This document shows positions 23,846-35,407 of a stretch of 64,000 bases of DNA, one piece after another. The DNA is from Acanthochromis polyacanthus (Eukaryota > Chordata > Actinopteri > Pomacentridae). The stretch is taken from positions 26,778,441 to 26,842,440 of the forward strand of contig NC_067135.1 in the NCBI RefSeq assembly GCF_021347895.1, written 5' to 3'. The position numbers were made by a program, and so were the translations under genes. The notes beneath the pieces are model-generated. The model was not told where the DNA came from. It saw nothing but the letters and a program-made list of their open reading frames with translations, and did no database searches. Position 1 is the stretch's first letter, and each line of letters opens with the position of its first letter.

Positions 23846-24782
23846 CTCAAGTAAACAATAAAAATGAGTTTTCTGAACATTTCTAAAACGGAGTTGTCTG
23901 CAAGTTATAATTGAGTTCATCTCAATGTTGTGCAAACATTTAGGTTTTTGGAAGAGAATTCTTCTCCTAAACCTACCAGCAACAGTGATGTTGATAACGC
24001 TGCTTCTCTCTCCTCCTTCGCCTTCACACCAGTATTTTCCACTGTCCGTTTCGAAACCGTGGAAGATGCAGTGCATCGTTGGCTTTCCCGTGCCGTTCAT
24101 ACACGCTGGAAGAAAATTGTCGGCGTTTCTCACCCCTCTCCATTTAACCGAGGGATCGAACCCCACACAGCGAAAAAAGATGGACTCGTATTCAAAGAAC
24201 TGCTGTTTGGAGGTAACAATATGAAGAGAAGCTGGATCTGAGACCAAAAGACAAAATGAAAATGAATAAACAGATACAATTAGGCTTAAGAGACACAACG
24301 TATCAGGAAAAAGAGACTTCAAATTGTGATATTCAATCAAAATCTATTCATTCAACTATTCATTCATTCAGCCTGACTCTGAATTTCAAACATAATCCAT
24401 TATACAACACATTTAAACAAGATGGAGTTCAAAATTTTAGTTTGTGTCTGTGCATAAATGATTAACTTTTACCTCTTACCTCCTTTCAGAGCGGAACTCA
24501 AGTGACCAAGTGCAACTAGCAGCAACACTGGAGAGAAAAAAGACAAAAAGCTGCACGTCAGATGCTTTCATGAATGAGCTTGACATGATAAAGAAGCTGT
24601 TACTTGTTATTGGACGTTACATCAAAGTAAACCTTTAAAATCAATACCTCCACTTTGCCATTCTTTTTGATTGACCACAGATTAAAGGATCGCTGATGGC
24701 TTTAGATGCCTGAAACATGAAAAATAAACAAAAGTTAATGCAGATACTCACACGCTCTGAAGCAGGCGGCTCTAAGCTTCAT
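19337..24782 (-). CDS. FCRL-B: short-tailed Fc-receptor-like membrane protein, three Ig domains
   Basis: Six exons: 24782-24752, 24527-24480, 24237-23977, 22981-22706, 22219-21974 and 19494-19337. All joins are phase 1, total 1020 nt, 339 residues. The signal peptide is MKLRAACFRA plus LLLLVALGHLSSA. Ig1 has FFEYESIFFRC and DSGKYWCEGEGG. Ig2 (SVILESPSLPV, FYKDGLHVGTG, SDEGLYKCSISRAGESP) and Ig3 (SVVLDSPAHPV, FYKDELFIGTGSTG, SHEGLYKCRISGAGESP) are tandem copies of the FCRL second-domain type. The membrane exon reads HALLLLRTVFTVVMVALLLL and ends soon after in HFGKLGGRHRYFT. As in FCRL-A an arginine sits in the membrane segment, suggesting an adaptor-coupled activating receptor. The intron before the membrane exon (2.5 kb) carries a TTAA-flanked palindrome and other repeats. 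Confidence 0.85.
20106..21200 (-). repeat. Interspersed repeat with CCGCCAAGGA end, split by a palindrome
   Basis: The left part (20106-20275) starts TCCGCCAAGGAG and continues with CGTTTGTCTGTTTGACTTTC; it resumes at 21017 after the inserted palindrome. The reverse-oriented counterpart TCCTTGGCGGAGGTAATGAT occurs at 61570-61590. This is the 3'-end type of a common fish non-LTR repeat family (family assignment from memory). The right limit is approximate. Confidence 0.55.
20280..21012. mobile_element. TTAA-flanked long palindrome (foldback or piggyBac-type non-autonomous element)
   Basis: Ends are AGGGGAACTTCG and CGAAGTTCCCCT, and the two arms are inverted copies of each other over roughly 350 bases, meeting near 20648-20660 (GCGAGAGC / GCTCTCGC). 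It is bounded by TTAA on both sides (20276-20279 and 21013-21016), the target used by piggyBac-type elements. The arms differ by small indels, including a duplicated CAGCTCGGCTAGC-like stretch in the left arm. No transposase is encoded. It lies in the FCRL-B intron before the membrane exon. Confidence 0.8.
21565..21925 (+). repeat. Interspersed repeat, TCCATCC to CTAACCACTAGACC type, copy 1
   Basis: It begins CCATCCATCCATTCTCTATA, passes GGCAGGGGACACCCTGGACA and ends GCTAACCACTAGACCACTGT. Two other copies are at 28803-29035 and 37505-37800. These motifs mark a very common fish non-LTR-derived repeat whose 3' side carries the TCCA microsatellite. Spurious open frames on both strands come from it. 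Confidence 0.7.
23676..23905. repeat. Small inverted repeat with (TTA)n loop
   Basis: The left arm around AACTCCGTTTTGATAAATTT ... TTGTTTACTTGAGATAATA is mirrored on the right by TATTATCTCAAGTAAACAAT ... AAAACGGAGTTG. About 100 bases separate the arms, including an uninterrupted TTA run near 23816-23844. It sits in the FCRL-B intron between Ig1 and Ig2 and probably is a short MITE. Confidence 0.6.
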
Positions 24783-24789
24783 GTCGCCT

Positions 24790-26250
24790 CGCTATCTGAG
24801 CATCGCGAGTCTGCAGATAAAGTGAACATAGCTCAGAGCGTCTTCCTGCTTGGTTAACTGTGGTGGACGGTGCAGGCTTGAGCTTCACCGGAGCTGATGT
24901 CAGTGGGAGGGAGGGTCCATGAAGATGCATAAAAGACCTCAGTTTCCTGATATCTTCTGCAGTAGAGTCAGAAAAAATCAAGACAACTTCCTCCTTTAGT
25001 TTAGAAGTCTATTAGTTCAGCATCAGTACAGTTCTTTTGGGAATATTTTGCACATTTAGAATATAAAGCATTTCTACTTGTAGAACAAATTCGTGCAATA
25101 ACATTATTTTCCACATTTAAAGGAACCTGTGCAACATCTAGAGTTTCTACATGTAGAGAATACAGTACATATATACGTATATTTTTGGGTTATTTAAGTT
25201 TTTTTCACCCATTCTCATCTGTTTTTTTGCACTTAACTGCTGTAACACTGTAGTTTTATCTTATCTTTGATGTTCTGACCTCAAACCAGCCTTCACAATG
25301 AGAGATCTTTACTAGGTAATCCCTAATACATCTGCTACAACTACTATACTACTGCTTATAAGTCAACTTTTCCAGTCTGCATGGAGGACTCTGTTTGATT
25401 CTTTGCCCAAATTTGTGCTCACTCAGTAACCAAGCTACAAGATCAGTGTAGTTTTATGCAGTACCTGAAATATCTAGTACATGTGAGGAATATGTCCACC
25501 GAGCCTCTACACAGTCTTTTATAGTGGTCATACAATAAAACAGTACTGTAAAAACTCTCACAAGACGACAAAATCTTTACTGTTTCGATCTTTTATGTTA
25601 TCAAAAACTTGAGAATACAAACACACTGACATCGAAATACTTCACTGAATGGACATCTAAGAAACACAACTTAACACAATCTCAGTAACTAATTAGAAAG
25701 CAAATTATCCCATTATCTCCTTCATTCTGGGAAATTCTGCTGTCAGTGATCTGTGACAAAACAGAAACAGGCTAAAAATCAGCTGCTTGGTAGGATTATT
25801 CATCATGGAAACAAAAAGAAAATCATAGATTAACCTAACAGCATCCCAGAGGTAGCAGATAGAGTCTCATGACCACACTAAGGCTCTTTGTTGGAAAGTA
25901 AAAAGTCATTTTTGGCATTTCAGAGTTCTGTCTCCTTCTTAGTTGTTCTGTTCCCATACAGCTGCAGGACTTCATGTTACAGAGAAAACTGAGCCTCCAG
26001 TGAAAAAAAAAAAAAGTGAAAGTAGCAAAAAAAAAAAAAACAAACAAAAGAAACTGCTTGAGTGTGAAGAAACTGCATTACAGTTGCCACAACTCCAGGT
26101 TTGGCATCATTGTCACCTGACCAAATGAAACACTAAACCATCCCAATAAGTTCTGCTCTAAATATCACATTGCATACAAAGTGCATTGAAGTATAAAAGC
26201 ATGTGATGTGTGTAAAGAATAACATTAGCAACCATTTTAAAGAGCCTGCA
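24790..26250. other. Spacer between FCRL-B and FCRL-C
   Basis: This is the 5' flank of FCRL-B and the 3' flank of FCRL-C (both minus strand). The sequence is AT-rich, with two A runs near 26005-26040. I saw no additional exon or recognisable repeat. Confidence 0.5.
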
Positions 26251-26255
26251 GAGAG

Positions 26256-29200
26256 TCACCATTGAGTGGATTGAAAAGTTTGAGGCAGGGGTTCGTCTTC
26301 ATCTGAAAAAGAGAAAAATGAACAAATGAACATTCACAGATCTTTATAATGCACAGTAGCAAGTTAAAGCTAATTTTACCTTCCAGACAATAACTCAGAT
26401 AGGTTTCAGTCTAACACCAGAATACTATTTAAGCTGCATCAGGTAGCTGCAGACTGAAGTGGCCTCACCTTTTTCTGCGTTCTTGCTGTGGTTTGTCTCG
26501 AAGTCGAGGCTCAAATTATCTGCAGCATCTGAAACGAAACGTCAGAGATGGTGGGAACTTCTAGCACAGCGGTTCTCAAACATCTCTTGTTACAACTACC
26601 AAAATAGCATCTCATTTCGTTTAACCTTTTCAAATTTAACTTTAATACTACCAGTTGAACTTGCGGTACTTTACCTTTCTTTTTCGTGACTTTGTTGGGC
26701 ATTGTGTTCAAGTCATTGGAGGGGTCACTCATTTGTATCTCTAGTAAGACTGAAAGACCAAGGAAAAGGTCATCCTGTGGCAGACCAGCATCTTAAAAAT
26801 CCTAAAACCTTAGTAGAATTAGCCCATGCTGTAGAAGAAGTTTAACATTTGTTGTATTCTTTGGTCCTCTTAAGATAAAAAATACAAGTGAGGTCCAGAA
26901 TTTATTTGCAACCTTCAGTTCATTTAACATTTAATTACTGAAGCTCTACTAAAAAGCCACCTGCTGAAGGAAATGTGAATGAAAGTCTATAATTTGAATA
27001 TATAAATAGTTTCTATTAAAATAGATGCTTTACCAAGTTGTCTCTTCCAGAAAAGCAGTCCCAACACTAGCAGCTGTAGAGCCAAAACAACAGCAATGGA
27101 AACCCACAGCAGGACGTAGATATGGAGCGAAAAAGTAATTTCTTGGTGTGCTGCTGGAAAGACAACTTAAAACATGACAGAAATTTCATTTGAGGATGAA
27201 AAGTCTTGAAATAGTTCATCTTGGAATCTTTCTTCATTGAAGTGTCCAAAACCTGCTCACTACATACTGAAGATTTCATCAATAATTAATAAGATTTAAT
27301 TCCTTTAACTTGTTCAAATGTTTTCTTTGGGTTTTGGACTATTGGTTAAAGAAATCTAGACATTTGAAGACATCACAGTTGACTTTAAACTATATTGTTT
27401 TAGTATTTTTACAGTTATCTGACATTTTATATGTCTCACATAGTCAGATTAATTTGTGCATCCATGCGCTGGAGAATGGTCTGATTGCACCTCATTGTTT
27501 ATTGGCTAGAGGACAAAAAAATGTTCTTTCAAATCAATCATAATCATCTTGGGTGCTGCTAAGCCCATTTACAAAAAGTGTCCCTGCAAAACAGTGACAG
27601 GTGAAATATTTTTGTCCAACATTTGTACACTGGGACTCAAGATCTGGTCACCGAAACAACAAATTGCCAATTTTCAGAATGCAGGTTGCCGCTGGGATTC
27701 TGTTGTTGCTTCCCTTTAGTGAAGGGAATTTTATCGTTTACATCTGCTGAGTTGGACTAAGCAAAATGTAATATTTTGTGCGTAGGTTGCTGCTTGGAGG
27801 CTGGTGTTGTTTCCTGTAGTTAAGGGGATTTGCATCTTGAGTTTGCACCTGATGAGTTGGTCTAAGCTTTAATGATCTTAATCTTTGGGTTTTGGACTGT
27901 TGGTTTGACAAAACTAGACATTGTAAGACATCACCTGTGATTTTGACTTTATAGACCAAACGGCAGTTGAGAAAGTGATCTGCACAATACTTAAAATTGA
28001 GAATCACCCCTTCGTACTAATTTGTACACCATTTGTCAACAATCACCTGATTGTACTCTTTTTGTAGTGTACAAATGGTGTACAAATTAGTACGAAGGGG
28101 TGATTCTCAATTTTAAGTATTGTGCAGATCACTTTCTCAACTGCCGTTTGGTCTATAAAGTCAAAATCACAGGTGATGTCTTACAATGTCTAGTTTTGTC
28201 AAACCAACAGTCCAAAACCCAAAGATTAAGATCATTAAAGCTTAGACCAACTCATCAGGTGCAAACTCAAGATGCAAATCCCCTTAACTACAGGAAACAA
28301 CACCAGCCTCCAAGCAGCAACCTACGCACAAAATATCAAATTTTGCAGCAGATCTGGACCATGCAATGAAGCTGTACCCTGATGGTTGTTTAGGTGAACA
28401 GTTCTCGCCTCCAAATGTGCAAATGTTGGGGGAAAAAAAAAAAACATCCATTGCCACTATTTTGCTGGGACACCACAGTTGTAATCAGTGAAAATAAACT
28501 TAATCTTACCTGTTTTGTGTGTTTGTTGTGTGTTTGAGTCCTGACTTTGTTTCACTGTGCCTTTAGAATCTGGGATGTGTAGAATTTATAGCAAAGCTGT
28601 GTGAGTTCAGGGTTTTGCTGCATTACATGAGCACATGTGGTCGAAATAACCTTTCAGTCAACAAATGTTTAATTTTATCTTCACAGAGAGACCAGTGTCT
28701 CACCTTCAGTCACAGGGCTCTCTGGGGTCACACCACCACCTGAACAGGACAGAACATGTTTTGTAATGACTGCCATTATACCATGAGTAATTCAGTCATA
28801 CTATCCATCCATCCATTCTCTATACACCGCTTTATCCTCACTAGGGTCGTGGGGGGTGCTGGAGCCTATCCCAGCTGACTCAGGCGAAGGCAGGGGACAC
28901 CCTGGACAGGTCACCAGTCTGTCACAGGGCTACATACAATGACGAACAATCACACTCACATTCACACCCACGGGCAATCTAGAGCAGTCAATCAACCTCA
29001 GCACGTTTTTGGACTGTGGGAGGAAGCCGGAGCCAGTCATACTAATAAATATTAAATAGTTTAAGACTTTGGCTACCACTCAGAGTTCTGGAAACATGCA
29101 TATATTGGTAAGTGAGCAGAATGCAACTGTTTGCTACCTGAACTTTAAATTCTGAACAATCCATTGAACTCCCAAAACTTATTAGTGGGTTTGAAGGGCA

Positions 29201-32200
29201 TATTTTCTTTAAAAAGAAATTCTGCAAAATGACACCCGCCAGAGCAGACAGGATACCACAACACTGAGAGGAAAATATCAAACCTACAGGATCAATAAAA
29301 CAAATGCAGCATGGCTCAGAAACAGTGAACAGAGGAGCAAGTTGTTGCAGATACATTCAGCATGGTGAAGCATCTTGCTACAGCTGACGCTCACAAAAAG
29401 TTTAAAAGTAAAAATACCTGTGTTAGATCTACTCCTGACTGCCAGCCAGCTTTCTGGAGATTCTTCATGTCCAGACATACACTTGTAGAGTCCTTCATCG
29501 GATTTAGAAACTCTTCTGATCGTCAAGCTTCCCGTGGAGCTGTTCCCGATGAGGCGGCCATCTTTGTAGAAATCAGCTGTGAAGCTGGAGGACGTCGTCT
29601 TGTGTCTGCAGCCAAGAGTCACAGCTTCTCCCTCCGTTATGGGATGAACAGGACTCTCCAGGATCACAGAACCAGCTGACAAATGCAACAAATTCTGGTA
29701 TGCATCAATGTGAAGCTGTACAGTTTCATATTTGAACCCTTTGGTGAGAATAAACCTACCGGTGACGGTGATGTTGACGACGTTACTCCTCTGTTCTCCA
29801 TTTTCACACCAGTATTGTCCGCTGTCTGACACAAAGGAATTCTGGAGGCTGCAGGTCAATGTCGGGCTGTTGGAGCATCTCTGAATGAATTTCTTCATGC
29901 TCCTCACTTTCCATCCAGCGGAGATGTTCAATCCATCGCAGGTAAAAGAGACCGGCTTGTATTCAAACTGCTGAAGTCTGGATGGGACAATGTGAACATT
30001 TGCACCTGGGAAAGAACCGGAACACCACAAATTAGCAACTCAATCACTAGATGACAGAAATGAAGCTCGTACATTATCATAATATGGTACACTGGATAAT
30101 GTAACAGCAAGAACAACATGTCTAAGAATAAATATCAAAGAACCTACAGCCCACAGATAACATAGGAAGTCCCAAAAAAATAGATCCATGTCCATGATGC
30201 TAGAACTAATGCAGAACTGAACAACTAAAGTGGACATTTGCTCACAGCACTGCTCAACATCATTTTAAAAGAAAGTGCTTTATGCAGCGTAAATGAAGAA
30301 AAAAAGATTACAAGGCATGGGCTCAAAGTGTAAAATAAAACACTGTAATGTGCACAGAAATGGGACAACAATAACCGGGAAGCTCACATAAAGCTGGGAC
30401 ACTTCAAATGCAACATGTCGAAGAAGTTCTGTTGAGAAAAGGAGTGGCAAAATCAGAGAGTGTTGTTTTATAATTTGTCATGCAATAATGATAAGAACGC
30501 TTCTGCCAGCTCCATTTGTTATTCTTCAACCTTTAGAGGCATACGTGTGTGAAAAATTACCCGGTGAGGTCATTTTCTTGCAAGAGATTTGTAATGAAAA
30601 GTTGTCATATTCCAGGTATTCCTCAAAAAAGATGTTTTGATATCATTCCATTAAATTTTTTAAGTTTCCTTTTATACTACTTAAGAAATTATATTTGTAT
30701 TGCTACCCTAAGCTTCAATAAGTGGGTCAAAAATGAGTCGCATGCATTTCACTTAGAATCTCATGGAAACCTGTTATTCTTATCAACTGTGACTGATAGG
30801 AATATGTTTACTGTGGACTACACACGCTACGTCAGAAGTGTCACCATCAGGAGGATTATTTTACACAGTAAGACCTGATACATCTAAGTATTATTTATAT
30901 TTTTACCTCAGAAAAAAATGATGTCATAGAATTGATATTTTTCAACAAACTATCACATTAATGGCTCTAGTGCGAAAGAGTGTGTTATTATTATGTATCA
31001 TCAAATTAGCCTACTTTATAGTTAGCTAACACCAGCTAGCTAGCATTACTCTATGTATTAAGCATGTCTGCATTTATTTTTTTATAGCTACATATTGATT
31101 GATAGGTTTGCATATCTAACATAAAATTATTCTTATGTGGATCAAATACAATACAAACAATAATGCAAATGATTATTCTCAACAAAAATGGCATAAAAAC
31201 ACATTCCAAACGTGGACAGTTAAGTTCCCTGCCCACTCAATGATCCAGTTTAGTGTATCCCTGTTCCTAGAGTACCTGGTTTATTTCTCTGTTTCCACAG
31301 AGTGGTAGTAGTTTTGCTCTGCGCCGAATTATTAGTAGTCTTGTTAATCTTGTACTTGTTCATTAGTTCACTTCCCTGCCTTGGTAGTGCCAAGTTTGGG
31401 TCAGTGTTTGCTAATCCATTGTTCTTGTCTGTTGAGTCTGGTTAGAGTTACCCTCCGGTCCTTCAGGGGGCACTGTTCTGTTCTAGCACTCTGTATTTAC
31501 TCATCCTATTCTGTAATTAATAAGTGTTTTACTCCAAACGCCAATCTCTCTCTGATTTCGGCATTGTAACAGAAACTTCAAATAAAAACAAGAGCGAATA
31601 CAAAAGCAAGACATAATATTGGCGTTAAAATCAAACTAGTGCAGATGATAATAAAGTATCATCAGCATAGGAATCGATGTCGTGATCAAATTCATAAGGG
31701 GTCAGAAGTTCAGGAAGATTCTGGAAAACCTTCGGTATCATCAGCTAAATTGGAGAGAAAAAAACTACTCTAAACACCTTCTCCAAAGAAAGAAATCCTA
31801 AGTAGGATTACATGGATTGACATTCCTAATAACCAACCATGTCTTCCTAAATTTACCTTCTATGTAGCTAAACTCCATTCTCGTTTAAGTATTGAAAGAA
31901 ACAAATATGTTTTATGCCTGAAAAGTAACACTGAGATGTCAACGGAGCATCAAAATCCATATAAGGTGGTAAAATGAAGGCAGCGGTTTGATTTTTAACC
32001 AGGAGACCAGAGTTTGAGTCCTTTGTGGAACCAATAATCTTTGACTAAGTTTTGTTTGCTACATTTTGGTGCCAAAACCACAAAGGCAGACATAAGGAAA
32101 CACCACAACTAGGACTTAAATACATAAATACACTACCATTCAAAAATTTGGGGTCACTCAGACAATTTCATATTTTCCATGAAAACTCACACTTTTATGT

Positions 32201-33996
32201 ACTAACATAACTGCACAAGGGTTTTCTAATCATCAGTTAGTCTTTCAACACCATTAGCTAACACAATGTAGCATTAGAACACAGGAGTGATGGTTGCTGG
32301 AAATGTTCCTCTGTACCCCTATGGAGATATTCCATAAAAATCAGCTGTTTACAGCTACAATAGTCATTTACCACATTAACAATGTCTAGACTGGATTTAT
32401 CATTCATTTAATGTGATCTTCATTGGAAAAAAATATTTTCTTTCAAAAATGAAGACATTTTTCAGTGACCCCACACTTTTGAACAGTGGTGTGTATATCT
32501 GTTGTTGATAAGTAAAGTGACAGATTTCTACCTAAAGTCTACATCTGGTGAGTCAGACTACACTTTGGTCAACATACTTATGAAATTAACTGTAATTTTA
32601 AAGCTTTGTCAAATTTAGGCACCAAAACTACACATTTAGATTCAGGAAAACATCACAATTTGGGTTAAAATGTGAAACTTTAACAACATCTTCTTCACCA
32701 TTGTCTGTGTTATGGTTTGAAAATACTAACACATCTAAGATATACATCTAAGATAAAGAGACAGGAGGATGATGACAAAGCTGTTGTCTATCATGGAGAG
32801 CACCTCCCAGCCTCTGCAGGAAACAGTAAGATCACTGGGCAGCTCCTTCAGTGACAGACTGCTTCACCCGTGGTGTCTAAAGGAGAGATACCGCAGCTCC
32901 TTCCTTCCTGCTGCAGTCACACTTTACAATCAAACCTGCTCCCAGTAGTTTCTGTTCACCCACTTACAGACTGTGCAATAAAAATGTAAATAATCATGCT
33001 GTGCAATTTCATAAAAATTTTGCCGTAAGTACTACTTTCTTTTCTTCTTCTGAAGAAAATATTTCTATTTATATACTGTGTGCATTGTGTGCTGCACTCT
33101 TTTTTTGATTCAAATGTTCTATTTGCTGCTGTACACTGTAAATTTCCCCGCTGTGGGATTAATAAAGGTTTAATCTATCTAATCTATCTATCTATCTATG
33201 TGAATTGGAAATGAACACATTTTCCTGCCGAGTTTAGCTGTATAATAATGCGAGTTTTAGGAGAAAAGCCTCAAATGATATGAGAGAAAATTCCTGAAAA
33301 CCTTCGTTGGGAGTCAAAAAGCAATAAAAAATTGCAAGATAAAGTCTTCACATCAGTGTTTAAGGTTATTACAAGTCCATAAAAATGTTGGGTAGGCTTT
33401 TTAGCTGTCTAATGACTGCTTTTAGCTGAATTCTCTTTGTAGAACAACGTTTGATGGTTATCTGTATGATTTGTATGAACACAGTTTGGTAAAAATTTGG
33501 TTTAAACTAACGTTCATGGTAAATGCCGGGAACAGTTAATACAAACACATTTTTCCTATTTGGGTCCGTTTGATGAAGTATCAGCTACTTACCAGATGTC
33601 TGAGGATAACTTTGCTGCACATGTACAACCAACAGCACCAACACTGCAGAGACAAAAGAAGGCAGGCGCGTACAGTTTCTATAAAATTCTATCTTCAAGA
33701 CACATATAATCATTGTAGAAACCTTAACATTTGCAGTTATTGTTTCATTAAACTTCAACAATTCACAAAAACCAACAGAATTAGAGAAAAAACCTCCATC
33801 AAAACAGTCATCGTGCACAAAACAGATCTGTCCAGATAATTCAAATCTGTTTCACATGTTCAGTCTCACAGAGAAACATCTTTCAGCAGCTCATAAACTG
33901 GCGTTTTGGGGAAATTTCAAGGAAAACTACATGTCAATGTTAATTATATGAGGAAAAAAGACTAGTGTGCTACTCACTGAGAGCTGCGACCTCCAT
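26256..33996 (-). CDS. FCRL-C: Fc-receptor-like protein with stalk and a tyrosine-free tail
   Basis: Ten exons: 33996-33978, 33643-33593, 30005-29760, 29675-29418, 28739-28704, 28560-28510, 27153-27034, 26740-26675, 26528-26469 and 26302-26256. All joins are phase 1, total 954 nt, 317 residues. Signal peptide MEVAAL plus MLVLLVVHVQQSYP. Ig1: QFEYKPVSFTCDG and DSGQYWCEN. Ig2: SVILESPVHPITEGEAVTLG, FYKDGRLIGNSSTG and SDEGLYKCMSGHEESPESW. Two small exons form a Thr/Ser/Gln-rich stalk. The membrane exon is YVLLWVSIAVVLALQLLVLG without charge. Three tail exons match those of FCRL-D in phase and in part in sequence but contain no tyrosine; the last reads DEDEPLPQTFQSTQW then stop, where FCRL-D has SLQPVYSTLK. 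Signalling role is therefore unclear: a decoy, a soluble-type function or an adaptor-free receptor are all possible. The first large intron (33593-30005) is full of repeats. Confidence 0.85.
27300..27440 (+). repeat. Fish intronic repeat fragment
   Basis: CTTTGGGTTTTGGACTATTG followed by AGACATTTGAAGACATCAC is a diverged copy of text also present inside the palindrome at 27890-27940 (TTTGGGTTTTGGACTGTTGG, AGACATCACCTGTG). It belongs to a repeat commonly seen in fish introns; named family not assigned. Confidence 0.5.
27771..28336. repeat. Apparently perfect palindrome, 266-base arms and 34-base loop
   Basis: The left arm (27771-28036) and right arm (28071-28336) are reverse complements; wherever I compared them I found no mismatch, and the two arms encode the same hypothetical peptide on opposite strands over at least 79 codons. 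The loop is 28037-28070. The left arm also resembles the sequence just before it (27640-27760), as a diverged tandem copy. It lies in the FCRL-C intron between the second stalk exon and the membrane exon. Either a very recent inverted duplication or an assembly/chimera artefact. Confidence 0.85.
28803..29035 (+). repeat. Interspersed repeat, TCCATCC type, copy 2
   Basis: ATCCATCCATTCTCTATACA, CACTAGGGTCGTGGGGGGTG and GGCAGGGGACACCCTGGACA match copy 1 (21565-21925). This copy is shorter, ending near GGACTGTGGGAGGAAGCCGG. It is in the FCRL-C intron between Ig2 and the first stalk exon. Confidence 0.7.
32131..32493. mobile_element. Tc1/mariner-type MITE, 363 bp
   Basis: Terminal inverted repeats are CACTACCATTCAAAAATTTG (left) and TTTTGAACAGTGGTGTG (right, reverse complement CACACCACTGTTCAAAA), each followed inward by GGGGTCAC / GTGACCCC. 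TA dinucleotides flank both ends (32129-32130, 32494-32495). No transposase. It lies in the FCRL-C signal-to-Ig1 intron. Confidence 0.8.
32760..33205 (+). mobile_element. LINE 3' end with ATCT microsatellite tail
   Basis: The plus strand shows a broken coding stretch (ATCATGGAGAGCACCTCCCA; CGCAGCTCCTTCCTTCCTGC), an untranslated part containing TTTCCCCGCTGTGGGATTAA and then an ATCT-type run at 33172-33199. That layout is a 5'-truncated non-LTR retrotransposon. Clade not assigned. Confidence 0.6.
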
Positions 33997-34029
33997 GGCG
34001 TCTTCCTGCTGACTGTCTGAGCATCACGT

Positions 34030-35400
34030 AGCGTTAATGCTAAATATAATGGAGCTGTAACTTCCTCTTCCTGAGCAGGTCATGTCTGGGGTTCAGCAGA
34101 CTTTAGCGCCGCTTCAAAAGTGCTCTATGGCAATAAATTATGTTAGATTTGGGGGAAAAAGGCTGCATTAAAACACTTGAGGCTTTTATGCATCAAATGA
34201 ATGCCCTTTGTAGTGTTTAGACACCAGCAAAACACCAAATTAGGATTTAGTGATTCATTCATGCCTCAGAATCGTCAGAAAAGCACAGAAAATATGCTGT
34301 TTCTCCAGCACAGATTCTGAAATTATAACTACACATTTGAACCAATGTGTAGCTGGAAATTTTAGTAGACGAGATGCAGTTAAAAAGTCTTTCAGCTGAG
34401 CATGAACTGACTTTGGTATTATCATGCAGTGACTTTAATGAACCAAGTTTTCAGCCTGTTTTACACATTCTTTTCCATGAAACTCAAACTGGAGCCGAGA
34501 ACATACTCCATATCCATGTGGAGGATCATTACTGGCGACCAGAGGAGGGTCTGCGGCTACCATCAGGAGAAGAAACAGCAGAAATCACAGTGAAACCAGG
34601 AGTGTTCGCTGTTTATGTAGACATTCTTCGACTTTGTTACCCAGAATCAGACTCCCAACACCGACTTTAACATCCGGAGATGTCTGATGAAGAATATTTA
34701 ACACAAATGAAATGTGGCTTTGTGGAAACTGCTGACAAAAGATGAGTTTTTTCTGGCCAAAACAATCGTAGCTCTTTATCCACCCTGTTTGACAGATTAG
34801 AATTCTTGCAATTTCTTCTTCTCTAATGTTTTTGATCTTGTATGTGTATGTAATGGCCTCATTTTTCAATTTCAATTTCAAACGCATGACACAAGTAGAG
34901 TAAACAACATTTTTGTCATTTGTCATGTCGCTTGTTGTTAAGCTACTGTGAACTGGTGATGAAGCCTGAGGTAGAATCTCTTTATTTTACAGTCTTTCAG
35001 AGCAAATTAAGTGGCAGGAGTTTTGGAGCATAACATTCTTGTCCCATCAGGTCTTTAGAGGGAGTTTTTCTAATGCATAAAAAAGTAATCATGTTGTGCT
35101 AATCACAGACACATCTCAGAATGTGACGATCAAATTAAATCCTCTACTCTGGCAATTTATTAAATCATAAATGCTTCATTTAAAAAAACAACTATGACAT
35201 CATGTGAATAAACTGTCAAGTTGAGTGCAGTGGTAATTTACAGGAGCAAATGGCCATAAAAAGGAAAAACCGAAGTCAGTGACTGGATGATTCAGTGGTT
35301 TTATGACTGGAGTGAAAATCACAGATTGCAAAGGAAGAAAAAGGTTGCAATGACAGCAACTTTTGCAAAAGACTGAGCAATATCTGATAGATATGGATGC
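34030..35400. other. Spacer between FCRL-C and a Tc1-like element
   Basis: This is upstream DNA of FCRL-C. No exon or known repeat is supported, and short open frames on both strands show no family features. Confidence 0.45.
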
Positions 35401-35407
35401 AAATATA

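Noticed and set aside
27738..28369. Two identical 79-plus-codon open frames on opposite strands
   Set aside because: They are the two arms of one palindrome read outward, with no family resemblance; explained by the inverted repeat, not by genes.
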